NCBI GenBank assembly: GCA_002914805.1
Contig: JXTB01000001.1
Coordinates: forward strand, 3,482,560-3,546,559
DNA: 64,000 nucleotides
Source: Parasponia andersonii
Lineage: Eukaryota > Streptophyta > Magnoliopsida > Rosales > Cannabaceae
Reading direction: 5' to 3'
Shown here piece after piece: positions 11,519 through 23,348 of the stretch. The notes beneath the pieces were generated by a model. The model was not told where the DNA came from and searched no databases. It saw only the letters and a program-made list of their open reading frames with translations. A program made the translations under genes and the position numbers. Within the stretch, counting starts at the first letter, position 1; each line of letters begins with the position of its first letter.

Positions 11519-13560
11519 AATTGAAGTCCTATAGGAAAGTAAGATACCTTTTGATCTTCCTTTTCGTGAGATAGAGATCACGATAGAAAAGTTGAAGAAG
11601 AATTTGCAATTTTTGAGAGAAAAAGGGGCTTCGTTTTTTCTATTTTATTTTTTTTAATGACGACGAATCTTAGCATTAAGTTCTTCAATGAACAATAAAA
11701 TGAAATTTATTATTAATTTCTTTTGTATACTATATAATTATTACATTAGCTCTATTTGGGATTGCTTATTTTTTGCTACTTCTATCTTTTAAAATTGGTT
11801 AAAGAAAAGACGAGAGGGAGAGGCGTAAGTCTTATTTTTGATTGGTAGAATTTGAAAATTGTTGTGTAATTGTTATTTTAAGTAGAATTTAAGAAGCAAA
11901 TAATAATTGTTTTTCAAAATTGATTCTGCTTTTATAATATAAATTATGTAAAATATTATTTTATAATACCACAATATTATTACACCGCACAATAGTTTTA
12001 TAGATTAAACTTACGCCCAAACTTTTTTATTTTAATTTTTTATGTTAATCTGCTTATTGCCTACAACATAGCTGCACAGCTGAAACACAACGTATTAATG
12101 CCAAGCCTTTTTTTTTTTTTTTTTAAAAAGAGAAATATCAATACCAAACTTTGAACATTACACATTTTAAATTAGATACTGATATTATATCATATATAGA
12201 CGGTGATGTGTAACTGACATCAATCAATATTAAGAAATTCTAATAAAAAAATTTACAAATCAAAACAGAGGATTAAAAAAATTGTGATGGGTTCTTCAAT
12301 AATAATTGATTTGATTTGATTTTTAAAATTTTCTGTTTTGCAATTTTTTTTTTCTGTTACAAAAATGATTCGAAAATAGAGTGACAACACTAGAAACATC
12401 CTATTCAAACGGAGTAAAGTAACTCCCCAAGATCTAAAAGAAATAAATCTATTCTAGATTTATCAAAATCATATAGTATTAATTCGTTAAGCCGTTAAGA
12501 GTAATTCTCCAAGGATTCCCTTACTTTTTGCATCTTGAATAGGTAATTTTCCAAGGATGTCGGTTGGAAAAAGAAAAAAAAAAAATCCCAAGGATCCAAT
12601 TCTTTTGTATTATGAGTTGTCCACCCCCAAACTTTTGGGCTCCTAAGTGGGAAGCAAGTACTGAAAATATGGAGTATTTGACTTATTTCACCTCAAAATA
12701 ACAAGGAAAGCTCATTTGATAGAAAAAAGAAAAAGAGTGACCAATCATCACGGTGAATTGTTTTAATTTTCCTCCGAAAGTAACTGTCTTTTTTTTTTTA
12801 AAAAAATAAAAAATCAAAAGAGTTTTAATTCTTTAAAGTGAAACCATCATAACAATTTATATAATAAGTAAAAGACTTTTTATTACCAAGTTCAACTCAG
12901 ATAATCTAGTAAAATTAATTCCGAATTCAATGTTTTTTTTTAGAATAAAATTCTCTAAATTCTGAATAATTTAGTAAAATTAATATTGAACTCAATTTTT
13001 TAGAACAAAATTCTTTGAAATTCCCTAATATTAGAACAAATCTCATAAAATTTTCTAATATTAGTTTTGTTAGAAAAAATATTTATATTAGTTTCTTTTT
13101 ACTATTAAGTCCTTATTTTGGAAAAAAAAAAGATGATCATTTAAAATGACTTAAAATTTAAAAAACGATGTAAACAACATTAAGAGAAAGACTAATGCTA
13201 CAAATATTAAACATACTGATGCTCATTAATAGATATATTTCGATTTTTTTTTGGTTTTGAAAGAAGGAAAGATATTTTCCATTCTTGTGGTTCCCACCCT
13301 GAAATAAACATATAGTTAAATAATTGTCATATTAATTATAATGAAACTTTTAACCCGGAAAAAAATTAGAATGAAAATTTGACTCTAAATTAAATTTGCT
13401 TTCGCCCTAAAAAAAAATGTTGGTTTCCATAGTATTGCTCGAAAAAGTAAAATGAGGATATGCCGTATTATTGTTTAAAAAATATCAAAAAATAGAAAAT
13501 AATTGTAAAAAAGTAACAAAAGTGAACAATTATTTAACACCAATCGCGGACCAAAGAACC
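11519..13560. other. Intergenic DNA without recognisable features
   Basis: AT-rich sequence with T and A homopolymers. Short local repeats such as AGTAAAATTAAT..GAA.TCAATTTTTTAGAA near 12905-13015 occur, but no gene or complete mobile element could be supported. Confidence 0.55.
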
Positions 13561-14480
13561 ACAGCCCCCTATTATATTGGGACCCACACATTCTTGCCAG
13601 CTAGGACATACCGTACGGATGGTTCTAGCGGTTCCAATTGCGAAACTGAGTACAAAGTACATTGAGCGGTTATGATTCACTGTGTCCATATTTGATCAAT
13701 CCACAAACGGCAAAACGCTTCCCTGAGAAGGACAGAGACTCTGCTATTGGCTGGTGAGCCCGACACGTGGCGAGCATGCACAGTCAAAATAAGATCAGTT
13801 TTCGCAGCCCAAAACTGTAACTTCAAGTTTCAATCACAGCCGTTCATCGGATTCTCGTGGGCCCACCCTCGGCTGCATGACGGCCACGAATATTTTACCC
13901 AAAGACTGAAAAGACCATCAAGTCCTTAAACTAGTTTTCCCCAACGGAGGGAAATGTTAAGAAGAGCATAAATCGTGTTTATTAGTAGTAGAACCACATA
14001 AGCCAATCCCACTATATTATTATTAAAAACTTGATAAAAGAGTCACGACTCACTATGATTGCCTATCACAGAAGAGTTTCCCTCCGTCATGCAATTAGAA
14101 GTAATCAAATTTATTTATTTATTTTTAACGCAAGTGGCGGTAATTCATGTTTATGTAAGAAAGATTGCTAATTATTTGTGCTGCATGGCGATAATGTTCT
14201 TCGGATCAAAAAGTACCGAGTTATACAATAGTTAAAATGTGGTACTTCTTCATTACAACTTGTGAACCAGAATTGTTACGTAATTAACGTTTTTATCGTA
14301 ATAGAATCAATTAAGTACCAGTTGTGCCATTCAGCGTTACTATGACATTAGACAACAAAGAATAGAATAGACTACCAACCATGGTGCGTTTGGACCCCGA
14401 TTAGATTATTTTCGTGCGGGCGTACTCGTGGCACTAAACGATTGGTCTTCGCGCGGGCGTATTCATCAATTTCATACCAT
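13561..14480. promoter_or_regulatory. GC-richer upstream region with a G-box/ABRE
   Basis: Between two AT-rich stretches, this block has higher GC. It carries GACACGTGGC at 13762-13771 (a palindromic CACGTG core at 13764-13769 inside an ABRE-like ACGTGGC) and an ATTGG CCAAT-box motif just upstream (13745-13749). Short frames are present (for example 13747-13929) but have no recognisable domain. It lies about 1.4 kb upstream of the probable leader exon of the CCCH gene, so a distal promoter role is a guess. Confidence 0.35.
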
Positions 14481-14836
14481 AAAAAAAAAAAAAAAAAAGA
14501 TTCACACCCAAGAATCTCCACTCGGACAACATTATGTATCCGTAGTAGACATGTTCCATATTCGGCTTCGGCTACGGCTACAGCCACACAGATATTTCCG
14601 AAAACTATTTATTTTTTAATTTCTAAAAAAAAAAAAAAAGGAAAGGAAAATTCAATACCTACGTGGGACCTTTTCAACGTTGATGAAGGGCGTTTTCGAT
14701 ATTTCAGTTGTAAAGTGTTTCGGAAATCCAGGCGCATTTCCTATTTATTCCCACAATTCTCTGTAACGAAAAGTACAACCTGTAATTTTATTTTATTTTT
14801 TCCTTAAGCAAGAAAACATGTCATTTTTACTATTAT

Positions 14837-14862
14837 ATTATATATATATATATATATTTTTG
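14837..14862. repeat. (TA)n microsatellite
   Basis: A TA dinucleotide run upstream of the CCCH gene leader. Confidence 0.85.
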
Positions 14863-15171
14863 AAAATCTTAAGATAAAAGTGACAACTAACTGAGAAGAG
14901 TAAGCTATTACTTAATTGAGTTGATTATAGATAATATATATAGAATTCGTTTTATTTTTCCATGTGAGTATTAAGAAGTGGTGTAAATAAAAATATAAAA
15001 GTTTATATTTATGTGTGCGTATATATCTCCGTGTGTTGATTTGAACTAAAGACGAGGCGCCCTTTAAAGCTAATCCCTTTGTGTCAATTTGCTATTCTGG
15101 AGAGTGGTGTCGTTAGTGTCACAGTTGAGAATTGAAGAAAAATAGGAAAGAAATAGCAAAAAAGAGAAGAG

Positions 15172-15173
<2 letters not shown>

Positions 15174-15214
<41 letters not shown>
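15174..15214. repeat. (GA)n microsatellite in the probable 5' leader
   Basis: About twenty GA units just upstream of the small upstream frame. GA/CT runs are common in plant 5' leaders and core promoters. Confidence 0.9.
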
Positions 15215-15217
<3 letters not shown>

Positions 15218-15224
15218 AGCATTG

Positions 15225-15266
15225 ATGGATATCATGGATTCTGAGGCCTTGGATTGGTTCATTTGA
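15225..15266 (+). CDS. Small upstream open reading frame (13 codons) in the CCCH gene leader
   Basis: ATG at 15225 opens a 13-codon frame reading MDIMDSEALDWFI, ending TGA at 15264-15266, 20 bases before the inferred leader donor site at 15286. If transcription starts upstream of the GA tract, this frame would be in the mature 5' leader and could damp translation of the main CDS. Nothing in the sequence proves translation; it is listed because it lies in the leader and its stop precedes the splice site. Confidence 0.35.
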   Translation: MDIMDSEALDWFI

Positions 15267-15285
15267 CTTTGTTTCATCTTCTCAG

Positions 15286-16393
15286 GTCTGAAAATTTTGG
15301 TGGGTATATGGCTGCATAGCACCATTTTTGCTTCATTCTCTGTTCTTGGTCCTTTTTATTATTATTATTTTTTATTTTTTAAAAGAATGGTCCACTATGG
15401 TGAAATATTCCAATTTGTGATATGGGTTTTTCATTTATGTATCAATATATGGTTTTAGAGTTCATAAATGGCTAGAAACTGGGGAATTTTTGTCCACTAC
15501 ACTCTTTTGTGTTTCTACATTTTTGCCTTTTTTCCCCCTCACTTTTTTGCCTTTTGTATTTCTCTTATTTATTTCTTTATTTTTTCTGGGATTTAAGGCT
15601 ATGAATGAGTGCTAAAGATTTTTAATTTTAATTTTATTTTTGGTGTAATATATTTATTATTTGTGCTAAACGTGTCGGTTTTTTCACTACAATTTTTGTG
15701 TTCTGACTCCTCTGTTTTCTTTATTCTTAATTTCATTGTGGTTCCAATGGATATCTGTATTTCCTTCTCTTTGTTAGTTTCATGGAATTAAATGTATTCT
15801 CCTTTTCAATCTGATTTTCAAGCTGATTTTCAAGCATGATTTTCCCGTACCATTCCATACACTAATTGTTATTTAACAAGTTCAAAAATTTCTTCCCAAT
15901 AAAAACAATTATTTCCAGATTTTATAGAGCAAAAAATATTCCATTTGGGGTTCTGTGGGTTCAAAATTTACGCGTACAAGATTTATGATAAATAAATGCT
16001 TGTTTATTTTGCAAAATGCTACTTTCACTAGAAACGGTAATTTTTCTGTGATTCTTTGGTATACCAGTTTCCCTTTTCTTGGTCCAATATTGCCTAAACT
16101 ATCATTCGTTTTTCTATATAATTATATCAATTTTGTATGCGGTGATGTGAATTTCATGTTAGATATAGAAAATGATAATGTCAGAACCGGCAAGTTACGC
16201 ATTTAGTTCATTTTATTTTAATTCTTTTTGATTTATTTCCATACTTGAGAGAATTTTGTTAAGTAAATAGCATTATGATATTTACGTACCAAATATGTAA
16301 TTTAGCTATTAAGCCCTGTGTAGCCACATATTTTGGCTATTTACAAATATCTTTATAACTTGCTTTGCTTCTCTATTTGATATTCATATCCAG
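15286..16393 (+). other. Probable 5'-leader intron of the CCCH gene
   Basis: Donor CTCAG|GTCTG at 15285/15286 and acceptor ATCCAG|GG at 16393/16394, 14 bases before the main ATG. The interval is T-rich as in plant introns and has no supported coding content, although it contains several random open frames. Boundaries are inferred from consensus only. Confidence 0.55.
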
Positions 16394-16407
16394 GGTAGAG
16401 AATTGAG

Positions 16408-19400
16408 ATGGATTTTCCAGATTCTGCAAAGGAAGTATATAGTAGAATTCAGAAACTAGAGCCCGAAAATGTGTCCAAGATTATTGGTTATCTTCTTTTG
16501 CAAGAACATGGGGAGCGTGATTTGATCCGGCTGGCCTTTGGCCCAGATAACTTGATATACTCTTTGATCAACAAAGCCAAAACTGAGTTGGGATTATCCA
16601 AACAATCTGTTTGTGCTCCGATTTCGCTTTCTCACCCGAATCAAGCACCTGTTTCGGACCTTCCTATACAGTTCCCTTCCTACTCTCCTACTTCAGTGAG
16701 GCCTACTTTCCCTCCAGCAACTCTTCTGGCCCCAAATCCTTATTGGGATCCCCAGTTGTCTGCTGATCAGCAAATATTGCATAATGCTGAGCTTGTGCAG
16801 ACAGGGTATCCGGATTCGGTTGCTGAAGATTTTCATATCCAAAACCAACTGCAGTTGTTGAGTTTGGAAGATCGTCTGGAGTCTGCGAGTTCAGTTAGTT
16901 CAGACTATGCTAGCAGTTACTATTACCCTGAACCTGCATTCGGTTTGAGACCGAGTCGAAGGTCTCCCAGCTTGCCCGAATTTCCTGTTAAGATTTGTCA
17001 TTACTTCAACAAGGGGTTTTGTAAGCATGGAAGCAACTGCAAGTACTTCCATGGCCAACCCTCACCGGATAGCTTTGCGCAGAATGTTTTCTCCCTGAAT
17101 TCAAATCACTTTCCAAATGATGACCATCCCATCTCTCCTGGGTCTCTTGAGAAACTGGAGATGGAGATAACTGAGCTTTTGAGATCAAAAGGAGGGTTTC
17201 CGGTATCAATTGCCTCTTTGCCAATGATGTATTATGAGAAATATGGGAAGTCTCTTCAGGCTGAAGGGTACCTTACAGAAAGTCAGAGGCATGGTAAGAC
17301 TGGCTATAGTCTTACAAAGCTTCTTGCTCGGTTGAAGAATAGCATTTGTCTCCTTGATAGGTGAATTTTTGTCCTTTATTTTTTGCTTAAACTGTTATTT
17401 TCCCTTTCTCCAAATATTGTTTGCTAGAGTTCCCTAACATTTGAAGTTGATATTAATAGGCCTCATGGTCAGCATTCAGTCATATTGGCAGAGGATCTCC
17501 CTAGATATCTAGAGTATGCTGGTGACAAAAATGAACATGGTGGAATTGTTTCTGGTTCTCGACAGATATATCTTACTTTCCCAGCTGAGAGTACTTTCAC
17601 AGAGCAAGATGTTTCTAATTATTTCAAGTAAGGGTGTCACAGGATTTTATTTTGGGCTAACCAGTGTTTTTCTTTCCTTCTTTTTTATATTTTATTTTTT
17701 TAATTGTTTTATAATTTTATTCTATGCCATTGCAGCAAATTTGGGCCTGTTCAGGATGTAAGGATTCCATGCCAACAGAAGAGAATGTTTGGCTTTGTAA
17801 CCTTTGTTTACCCTGAGACTGCCAGGCAGATTTTATCAAAGGGAAATCCTCATTTTGTTTGCGGTGCTCGTGTTCTAGTAAAACCTTATAGGGAAAAGTC
17901 GAGGCTTGTTGACAGGTAGAAATTCTTATTTTTGAGATTGAAGATAAAGTAAATTTGTCTACTTTCATTGTATATGTTCCTGCAGTATTGTCTTCGTTAC
18001 TCCTCCATTCAATATAGTTGCACTAGGTCCAAGAAGTGAATAACAATAACAAGAACAACTCTTTTTTCGAGTAATTTGGAATAGTCTTTGTTCTCGTTAT
18101 GTTGATTCAGGGAACCTATTGGACTTTAATAACCGTCATCTGTCCTTCAAACCCCATCTTTAGCTCTTACAATGCTTTGCTAAAACATCTTTTTAAAATG
18201 AGCACAATTGGCTTCATAAATTGTCTCAAACATGTCTAACTTTTCCAATTTCTTGTGTCTCATTTCGTTGGCTACTTATCTATTATAATTGTCTCTTGGA
18301 CCTTTCTTTCTATTATATATTTCAATCTTCTTTTTTCATAATAGCAAAGAATCATTGTAAATGGTGGAACGTGACAATGTGGGACAGGGGAAGCCATTAC
18401 TTGAAAAATGCAGCAGCACTAGCATGCTGACTTGATTATATAACACGAGTATTTGATTTATAATATTTGACTTTGAAGATCTTGATTTTTCAGCAGCCGG
18501 CTGGCTTCTATCCCTTGGTTCAGAGAAATGAGTTTTCCCTTTCCACCTTAATTTGCTTGAATAAAATTATCTGATGGTGTAACTTTTTGATTAGTTATTT
18601 TCTGTCATCGTCTTAGAATATTTTCATATTTTATGATCTGGTTCTAGGGAAGTGTCATCCGGAAAGAGGATGACCCTTCTAGTTTTTTTGGTGAAATCTT
18701 AATTGGTTTCACTTTGTGTCATTTATTATTTTGTTCATGCAGTTTTTCATACCTTAGTAACATAATGTTTTACTTTGATTTTATTTTATGTAACCTTTCC
18801 TATTTGGTTTTGCCAAGTTTTTACAGTTAGAAGTATTTCTATTACTTTGCAGGAAATTGTCAGAAAAAATGATGCATCCTATGTGCTGCAACTCGCACTT
18901 TGTAGATAGAGATTCAGAGTTTCCCTCGCGTGAGTAATCTTTAGATATAATGCTGTAGTTTTCCCGTGTTACACTTTTTTATGCATTATTTCCTTATTCA
19001 CATGTAATTTCTTTGTCTGATTTTGTAGTGCCAAGGGTATATGACAATTCAAGGTTCCTTAGGAAGCACCTAATATTGGACAATGAGCAAGCCTTTGAAC
19101 TTGAGAGAAGATGTTTTTCGGAAATGAATTTTGCAGCTAAGCCCTTGTCCCATCGTTCGTATTATAGCTACTCAATGGATGAGTTGAAGCTTCAAGAAGG
19201 TTTGATGCTTTGCATTTTCAATATACACAGAAGTTTGCCTTTTGGTTTCACCTTTCTTGCATGTTCTTTAACTTTGTTCTTTACTTAACCAAAAATTCAT
19301 GACTCATTTTTCATTCATATATGGTGCTGTAGCCGGTACTGAACAAGCTGAATTCCCATCTGTTGAGCGTTTTAATTACTTTCTGGATGCTTTGAACAAT

Positions 19401-19644
19401 GCTTCCAACAGTGAGGATAAAAAACTCAGGCATATTAGTACTAATTACAATGATCATCAGGATAGGTAAACCTATACTTTGGTTTTTTACTCATCGAGAA
19501 AATTGGTTCTTAGTCATACAGCTTTTGCAATCTTTTCTCCTTATTTTATGTTTCATGTTCTTTTCTTTTAGCAGCCAAGGAGTTAATCTTCCAGAGAGCC
19601 CATTTGCTTCTGCCATAGGGGGTGGCATATCGACAGTTACATAG
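16408..19644 (+). CDS. CCCH zinc-finger RNA-binding protein with OST-HTH (LOTUS) and RRM domains
   Basis: Seven coding exons join in frame: 16408-17360, 17460-17627, 17736-17915, 18853-18929, 19029-19199, 19333-19465 and 19572-19644, giving 584 residues; all introns have GT-AG ends. Domain order: a conserved N-terminus with [20 protein letters not shown] (25-44); one CCCH finger, C197-x7-C205-x5-C211-x3-H215; an OST-HTH/LOTUS module at about 247-318; an RRM at about 352-425 with RNP-2 IYLTFP and RNP-1 RMFGFVTF; then a poorly conserved tail. This order belongs to a plant family of cytoplasmic or nuclear CCCH-RRM proteins (Arabidopsis C3H18/46/53/55-like, from memory). Both CCCH and RRM bind RNA; LOTUS modules bind RNA or protein partners. 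The specific target is unknown. The start lies after a leader intron in TTGAGATGG context. The final exon has two adjacent acceptors, so a 583-residue form is also possible. Confidence 0.93.
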
Positions 19645-20075
19645 ATACACAGCAGGAAGTATAGAGGTAGAGGACTGGATTCTATGACTAATTCAGGGTT
19701 TGATACAACAGGAATTTCTTTTTTCTTCCCTTAATATTTTATTCTAGTTCACCTCGAGTCAATTTATATTACTATAGCTACTTAGGAGGTCATACAAAGT
19801 AAAAGAGAAACATTAGAGTTTCTTCTCCATGTTACTTAAGTTGGAGCAGAGTGCAAATAATTGGTACAGAAAGTCTATATATTACAGGTTTATTTAGCTT
19901 TTTAATTTTTTTTCCCCCTTTCAAAAGTGTAACCACAGCAGGCAAGCAAGAAAGTTTGTGGGTTTTAGAAGAGAATGTAACTATAGTATATCTATGTTAG
20001 TTGAAGAGTGGTTTTAGAGAGATGTCTATGCAAAATTAAGAATTAAATGCCAATAAAATTAATTTATACATATTA
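19645..20075 (+). other. 3' untranslated region of the CCCH gene with poly(A) signal
   Basis: AATAAA at 20052-20057 lies about 410 bases after the stop codon, followed by AT-rich sequence. The end is inferred from this motif only. Confidence 0.45.
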
Positions 20076-20704
20076 CCTTTTTACCTTACCGCACATTGTG
20101 GATGTTTTTGATTATGCCCTTTACATTTAGATTGTCTCTTCTTCCGGTGACCGGTTGCCTCAATTGACAGAAATTTATTATATGATTATGATATTCCTTG
20201 GGGTATATTTGTTGAACATACAAAATAGGTAGCATGGCACTACTTTGAAATGTAACAATGTGAAACGCAGTCTCTTTACTGTGGCTTATATTGTCATGTT
20301 CATATAGTTCCCTATTCATTGTTTAGTGTTAAGGTTTGATATATAGAATCCTTATCCACCTTTCGACCCGATAAAAGTGAACAAGGAAAAAAAGTTGTGA
20401 CCATTTTCGTTTATTTGGTTTACAAGTATACCTTATTAGTTTGGGACCAAATGTCCTTTGCTATATTATTCTGTCCTCGCTATAGGCATTACTTTATAGT
20501 TTTGTAGTTCTGCATATAAAACAGAAACCAGCTAAGGCGAACATTGGTTCAATCCAAGTACCGTCTTTATTCTCCACCAGTGGGATCCATAAACGGCGGA
20601 ATCCTAAGGTGCGCAAAAAGCACCACTATGGCATAACTGTCAAATATTTGTATTGTTTATTGTACATAATATGTGTGGTTTAATTAATAAAAGAGCCCTA
20701 CAAG

Positions 20705-21231
20705 TAGGGGCGGCAATTCACGTTAGCGGGTTAGCGGGTCGTATTTGTATTTTGTATGGTATTAATATCTATGTATAACAGCATATGTTTAATTCAAATT
20801 CGTCCGTTTAATAATCGTGTCAGAATTTCTAATCCGAATTCGATCCGTTCTGTTTATAAACGGGTTGACCCAACACGATTCGTTAATCTGTTTAATCCAT
20901 ATTAGTTAAAATATATGTTTTTAACACATTTAGTATAAATTCATATATGTTTTATGAATTTAAGATATTAATATTTATTAAAAATAAATTGAAACTACAT
21001 AAAATCCCAATATATATACATAATAAAATCTTAAAAATATACTAATATTTTCAAATAGGTATTACCTGGGTCATAAACGGATTGATCCGAAATTGACTTG
21101 TTTAATAATCGGATCATTGTGGGTCAGTTTCAGGTTAGTCGGTCAATCCGAACACGACCCGTTTAAGGCAAATTCAGACCCATTAACTTTGGGCGAGTTT
21201 TGAATCATGTTTGACCCATATCTCTATCCTA
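20705..21231. repeat. hAT-like non-autonomous repeat, right end degraded
   Basis: Begins TAGGGGCGGCAATTCACG, a start shared with the 2254-3020 family. The interior is rich in GGGTT/AACCCG motifs (CGGGTTGACCCAACACGATT, ACACGACCCGTTTAAGGC). No matching right terminus or 8-bp duplication was found, so the end at 21231 (ATCCTA) is a guess. Confidence 0.45.
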
Positions 21232-21377
21232 TATTCAATATTCTTTAGTGTGTCTAAAATAATAAAGAAAGCTGTGTATTTATTATTATTATTATTTTGA
21301 TAAATGTAAATAGGTAGCAGTTGATATAATCGTTCCGGTGTTTATGAATTTGATGCATTCTTTCCCTCTCTTCAGAT

Positions 21378-21834
21378 TAGAGCTGTAAATATGGGCGGTC
21401 CGGCCCGTCCTGTTCGGGCCTGAGGAGAAATTCGGGCCAGGCTGGGAATAGAAGCGGGGCGGGCCGGGCTAGCCCGCAAAGTATTTTTGAAGGCCCAGCC
21501 CGGCCCAACAGCCTGCAAGGAGCCAAAGTTCTGAGTTGGGCTAAACCCGGGCCGGTCCGATAATTTAAAAAAAAACGAAAACATGGAAAAATAAATAGAA
21601 AAATGAATCTTTTTCAATAAAAAAAATAAAACTACTATTTACATACTTACTTATTTAGTAAAATAAATAACTAAAATTAATAAGACAAATTTTTAAAAAT
21701 AGAAGGGAAAAAAAAAAGAGTGTGGGCCACTGACCTGGCAGGCCAGCACTAATGGACCATCCCGGCCCGACCCGCGGGCCAAGTGAGTGGACCGCAGGCC
21801 GGCCTGTTTGGCTTGGCCCAAATTTACAGGTGTA
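21378..21834. mobile_element. hAT-type MITE, GC-rich, with TIRs and 8-bp TSD
   Basis: The left end TAGAGCTGTAAATATGGGC pairs with the reverse complement of the right end, TACACCTGTAAATTTGGGC (15 or 16 of 19 matching). Flanks are CTTCAGAT (21370-21377) and CTGCAGAT (21835-21842), 7 of 8 identical. The interior carries clusters of GGCCCG/CGGGCC, making this one of the most GC-rich spots in the window. It has no coding capacity; open frames through it are shadows. Confidence 0.8.
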
Positions 21835-21842
21835 CTGCAGAT

Positions 21843-23343
21843 TAGGGTGCCTTCTTTTGTTAGGAAAATCCTATTGCATATTATAAAGAAGTTACGCTCT
21901 GTGGAAATGGTACAAACTGGCTTCGCAGCTCTAGCTTTTCAATATAGACCTACTAGAATCCAGTCTAGTTCCCCATTAAAAAAAAAAAAGGTTCCGGTTT
22001 AGTAATTTATGGTCTTAATATTGATAATTTTCCCCCTCCTATTATTTTGTCTCTTCATTTGATCCGCAAACACTGCCTGGTAAAAGCTTATTTTTTGTGT
22101 CACTATCAGCATAAGAGATTATGATACTCTACATTCACATACACTAATTGCGTCTAGTAGTTTGCGCTTCTGAATGTCGTCGAACTATATTAGCATACTA
22201 TAATACTATGCAATGCTAAATACAAAAATTCAATGTTAAATTTATATGGCACGACACGTTTCATGTCATGTGTCATATAAGGTCTCATATAGCCAACTTG
22301 AAGCGGTTTATATTGACTTGTAGGACCACTGAAACGGCGTCAGCTAGAAGGTGTGTCGATAAGCCGTTTTCAAGGTAAAAGCATTAGAGAGTGTGCTTCC
22401 GATGCTATAATTCGCTTTTCTGAAACCTCTGGTAAAATTTTCTTTTTTTTTTTTTTTTTGAGAGACCTCTGGTCAAATTTTCGACTTGAATTTTAGGCGA
22501 TATTAATTATGGTTAAAACATGTCCAGAAAAATTTGGTCAAATTTTTGTCTTGAGTAATTTGTTGGTCTAAACTAACATCAAAATTCAGTGAAATGAAAA
22601 ATTGGTGCCTCATAAGGTGGGTAGTCGGTACCTCTATTTTCTTATCCAATTGTTGTTGTGATTTGTCGGCATTTACTCATGCTTTATTATTTTTTTCTCT
22701 CTCTCTTTTCCTGAGTTTGAAGTAACATGTGTTTTATCACGTTGCTATTATCACAAAGGAATTTCCCTGATCAGTTACTTGTCTTGACCAATATTCACTT
22801 GGCTATGATTATTAATATTGTCCAAACGTACATGCGCTTTCTTACGTTCAAACTCATACCAATTTTCACTCTGAAAGGGATGGAACGTTGTACTCATTTC
22901 TATGAAATTATGTTGGGTTTGGGTTGATCCAACGTTACTAGTTGAATTAAAACAATATTCAAATTGATATGTCACGACGCATTTGAATAATGTAGTTATA
23001 AATTTACTTGATTAAATAAGTACTCTGCTTTATTTGGTTAATATAGCTTATTAATCTTATATTTTTCACTCGATTTAACTCATTTGAAAATATATATATA
23101 TATTTGATGAAATTAGCTTTTATAATATATTTTAATAAAAACAAGTTGGGTTTTGGGCTGTATTACCGTGGCCAACCTTGTACAATGCTAAGGTTTTTTG
23201 TTTTGTAACATGCATTGCAATGATACTGAAAATGACTTTCTTTTCGCATGAAAAAGGATTCATCATAGCGTGCAGTTCAAACAACGTCTTTAGTGGATGA
23301 ATCTGCCACTTATTTTGAAGCAAAATTATTTATATTGATAGTT
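21843..23343. other. Intergenic DNA without recognisable features
   Basis: No coding region, RNA gene or defined repeat could be supported. Small frames near 22727 and 22775 overlap on opposite strands and show no domain. Confidence 0.55.
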
Positions 23344-23348
23344 GATAC

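Noticed and set aside
14372..14807. Overlapping frames on both strands near 14.4-14.8 kb
   Set aside because: They run through A homopolymers (lysine runs) and on both strands at once, with no domain and no splice support.
15609..16206. Hydrophobic frames between the CCCH leader and its ATG
   Set aside because: They are T-rich intron sequence translated as Phe/Leu/Ile; consensus donor and acceptor sites place them in the leader intron.
20705..21231. Second full hAT MITE with intact ends
   Set aside because: The left end fits, but no matching right terminus or 8-bp flanking duplication was found, so only a degraded repeat is reported.
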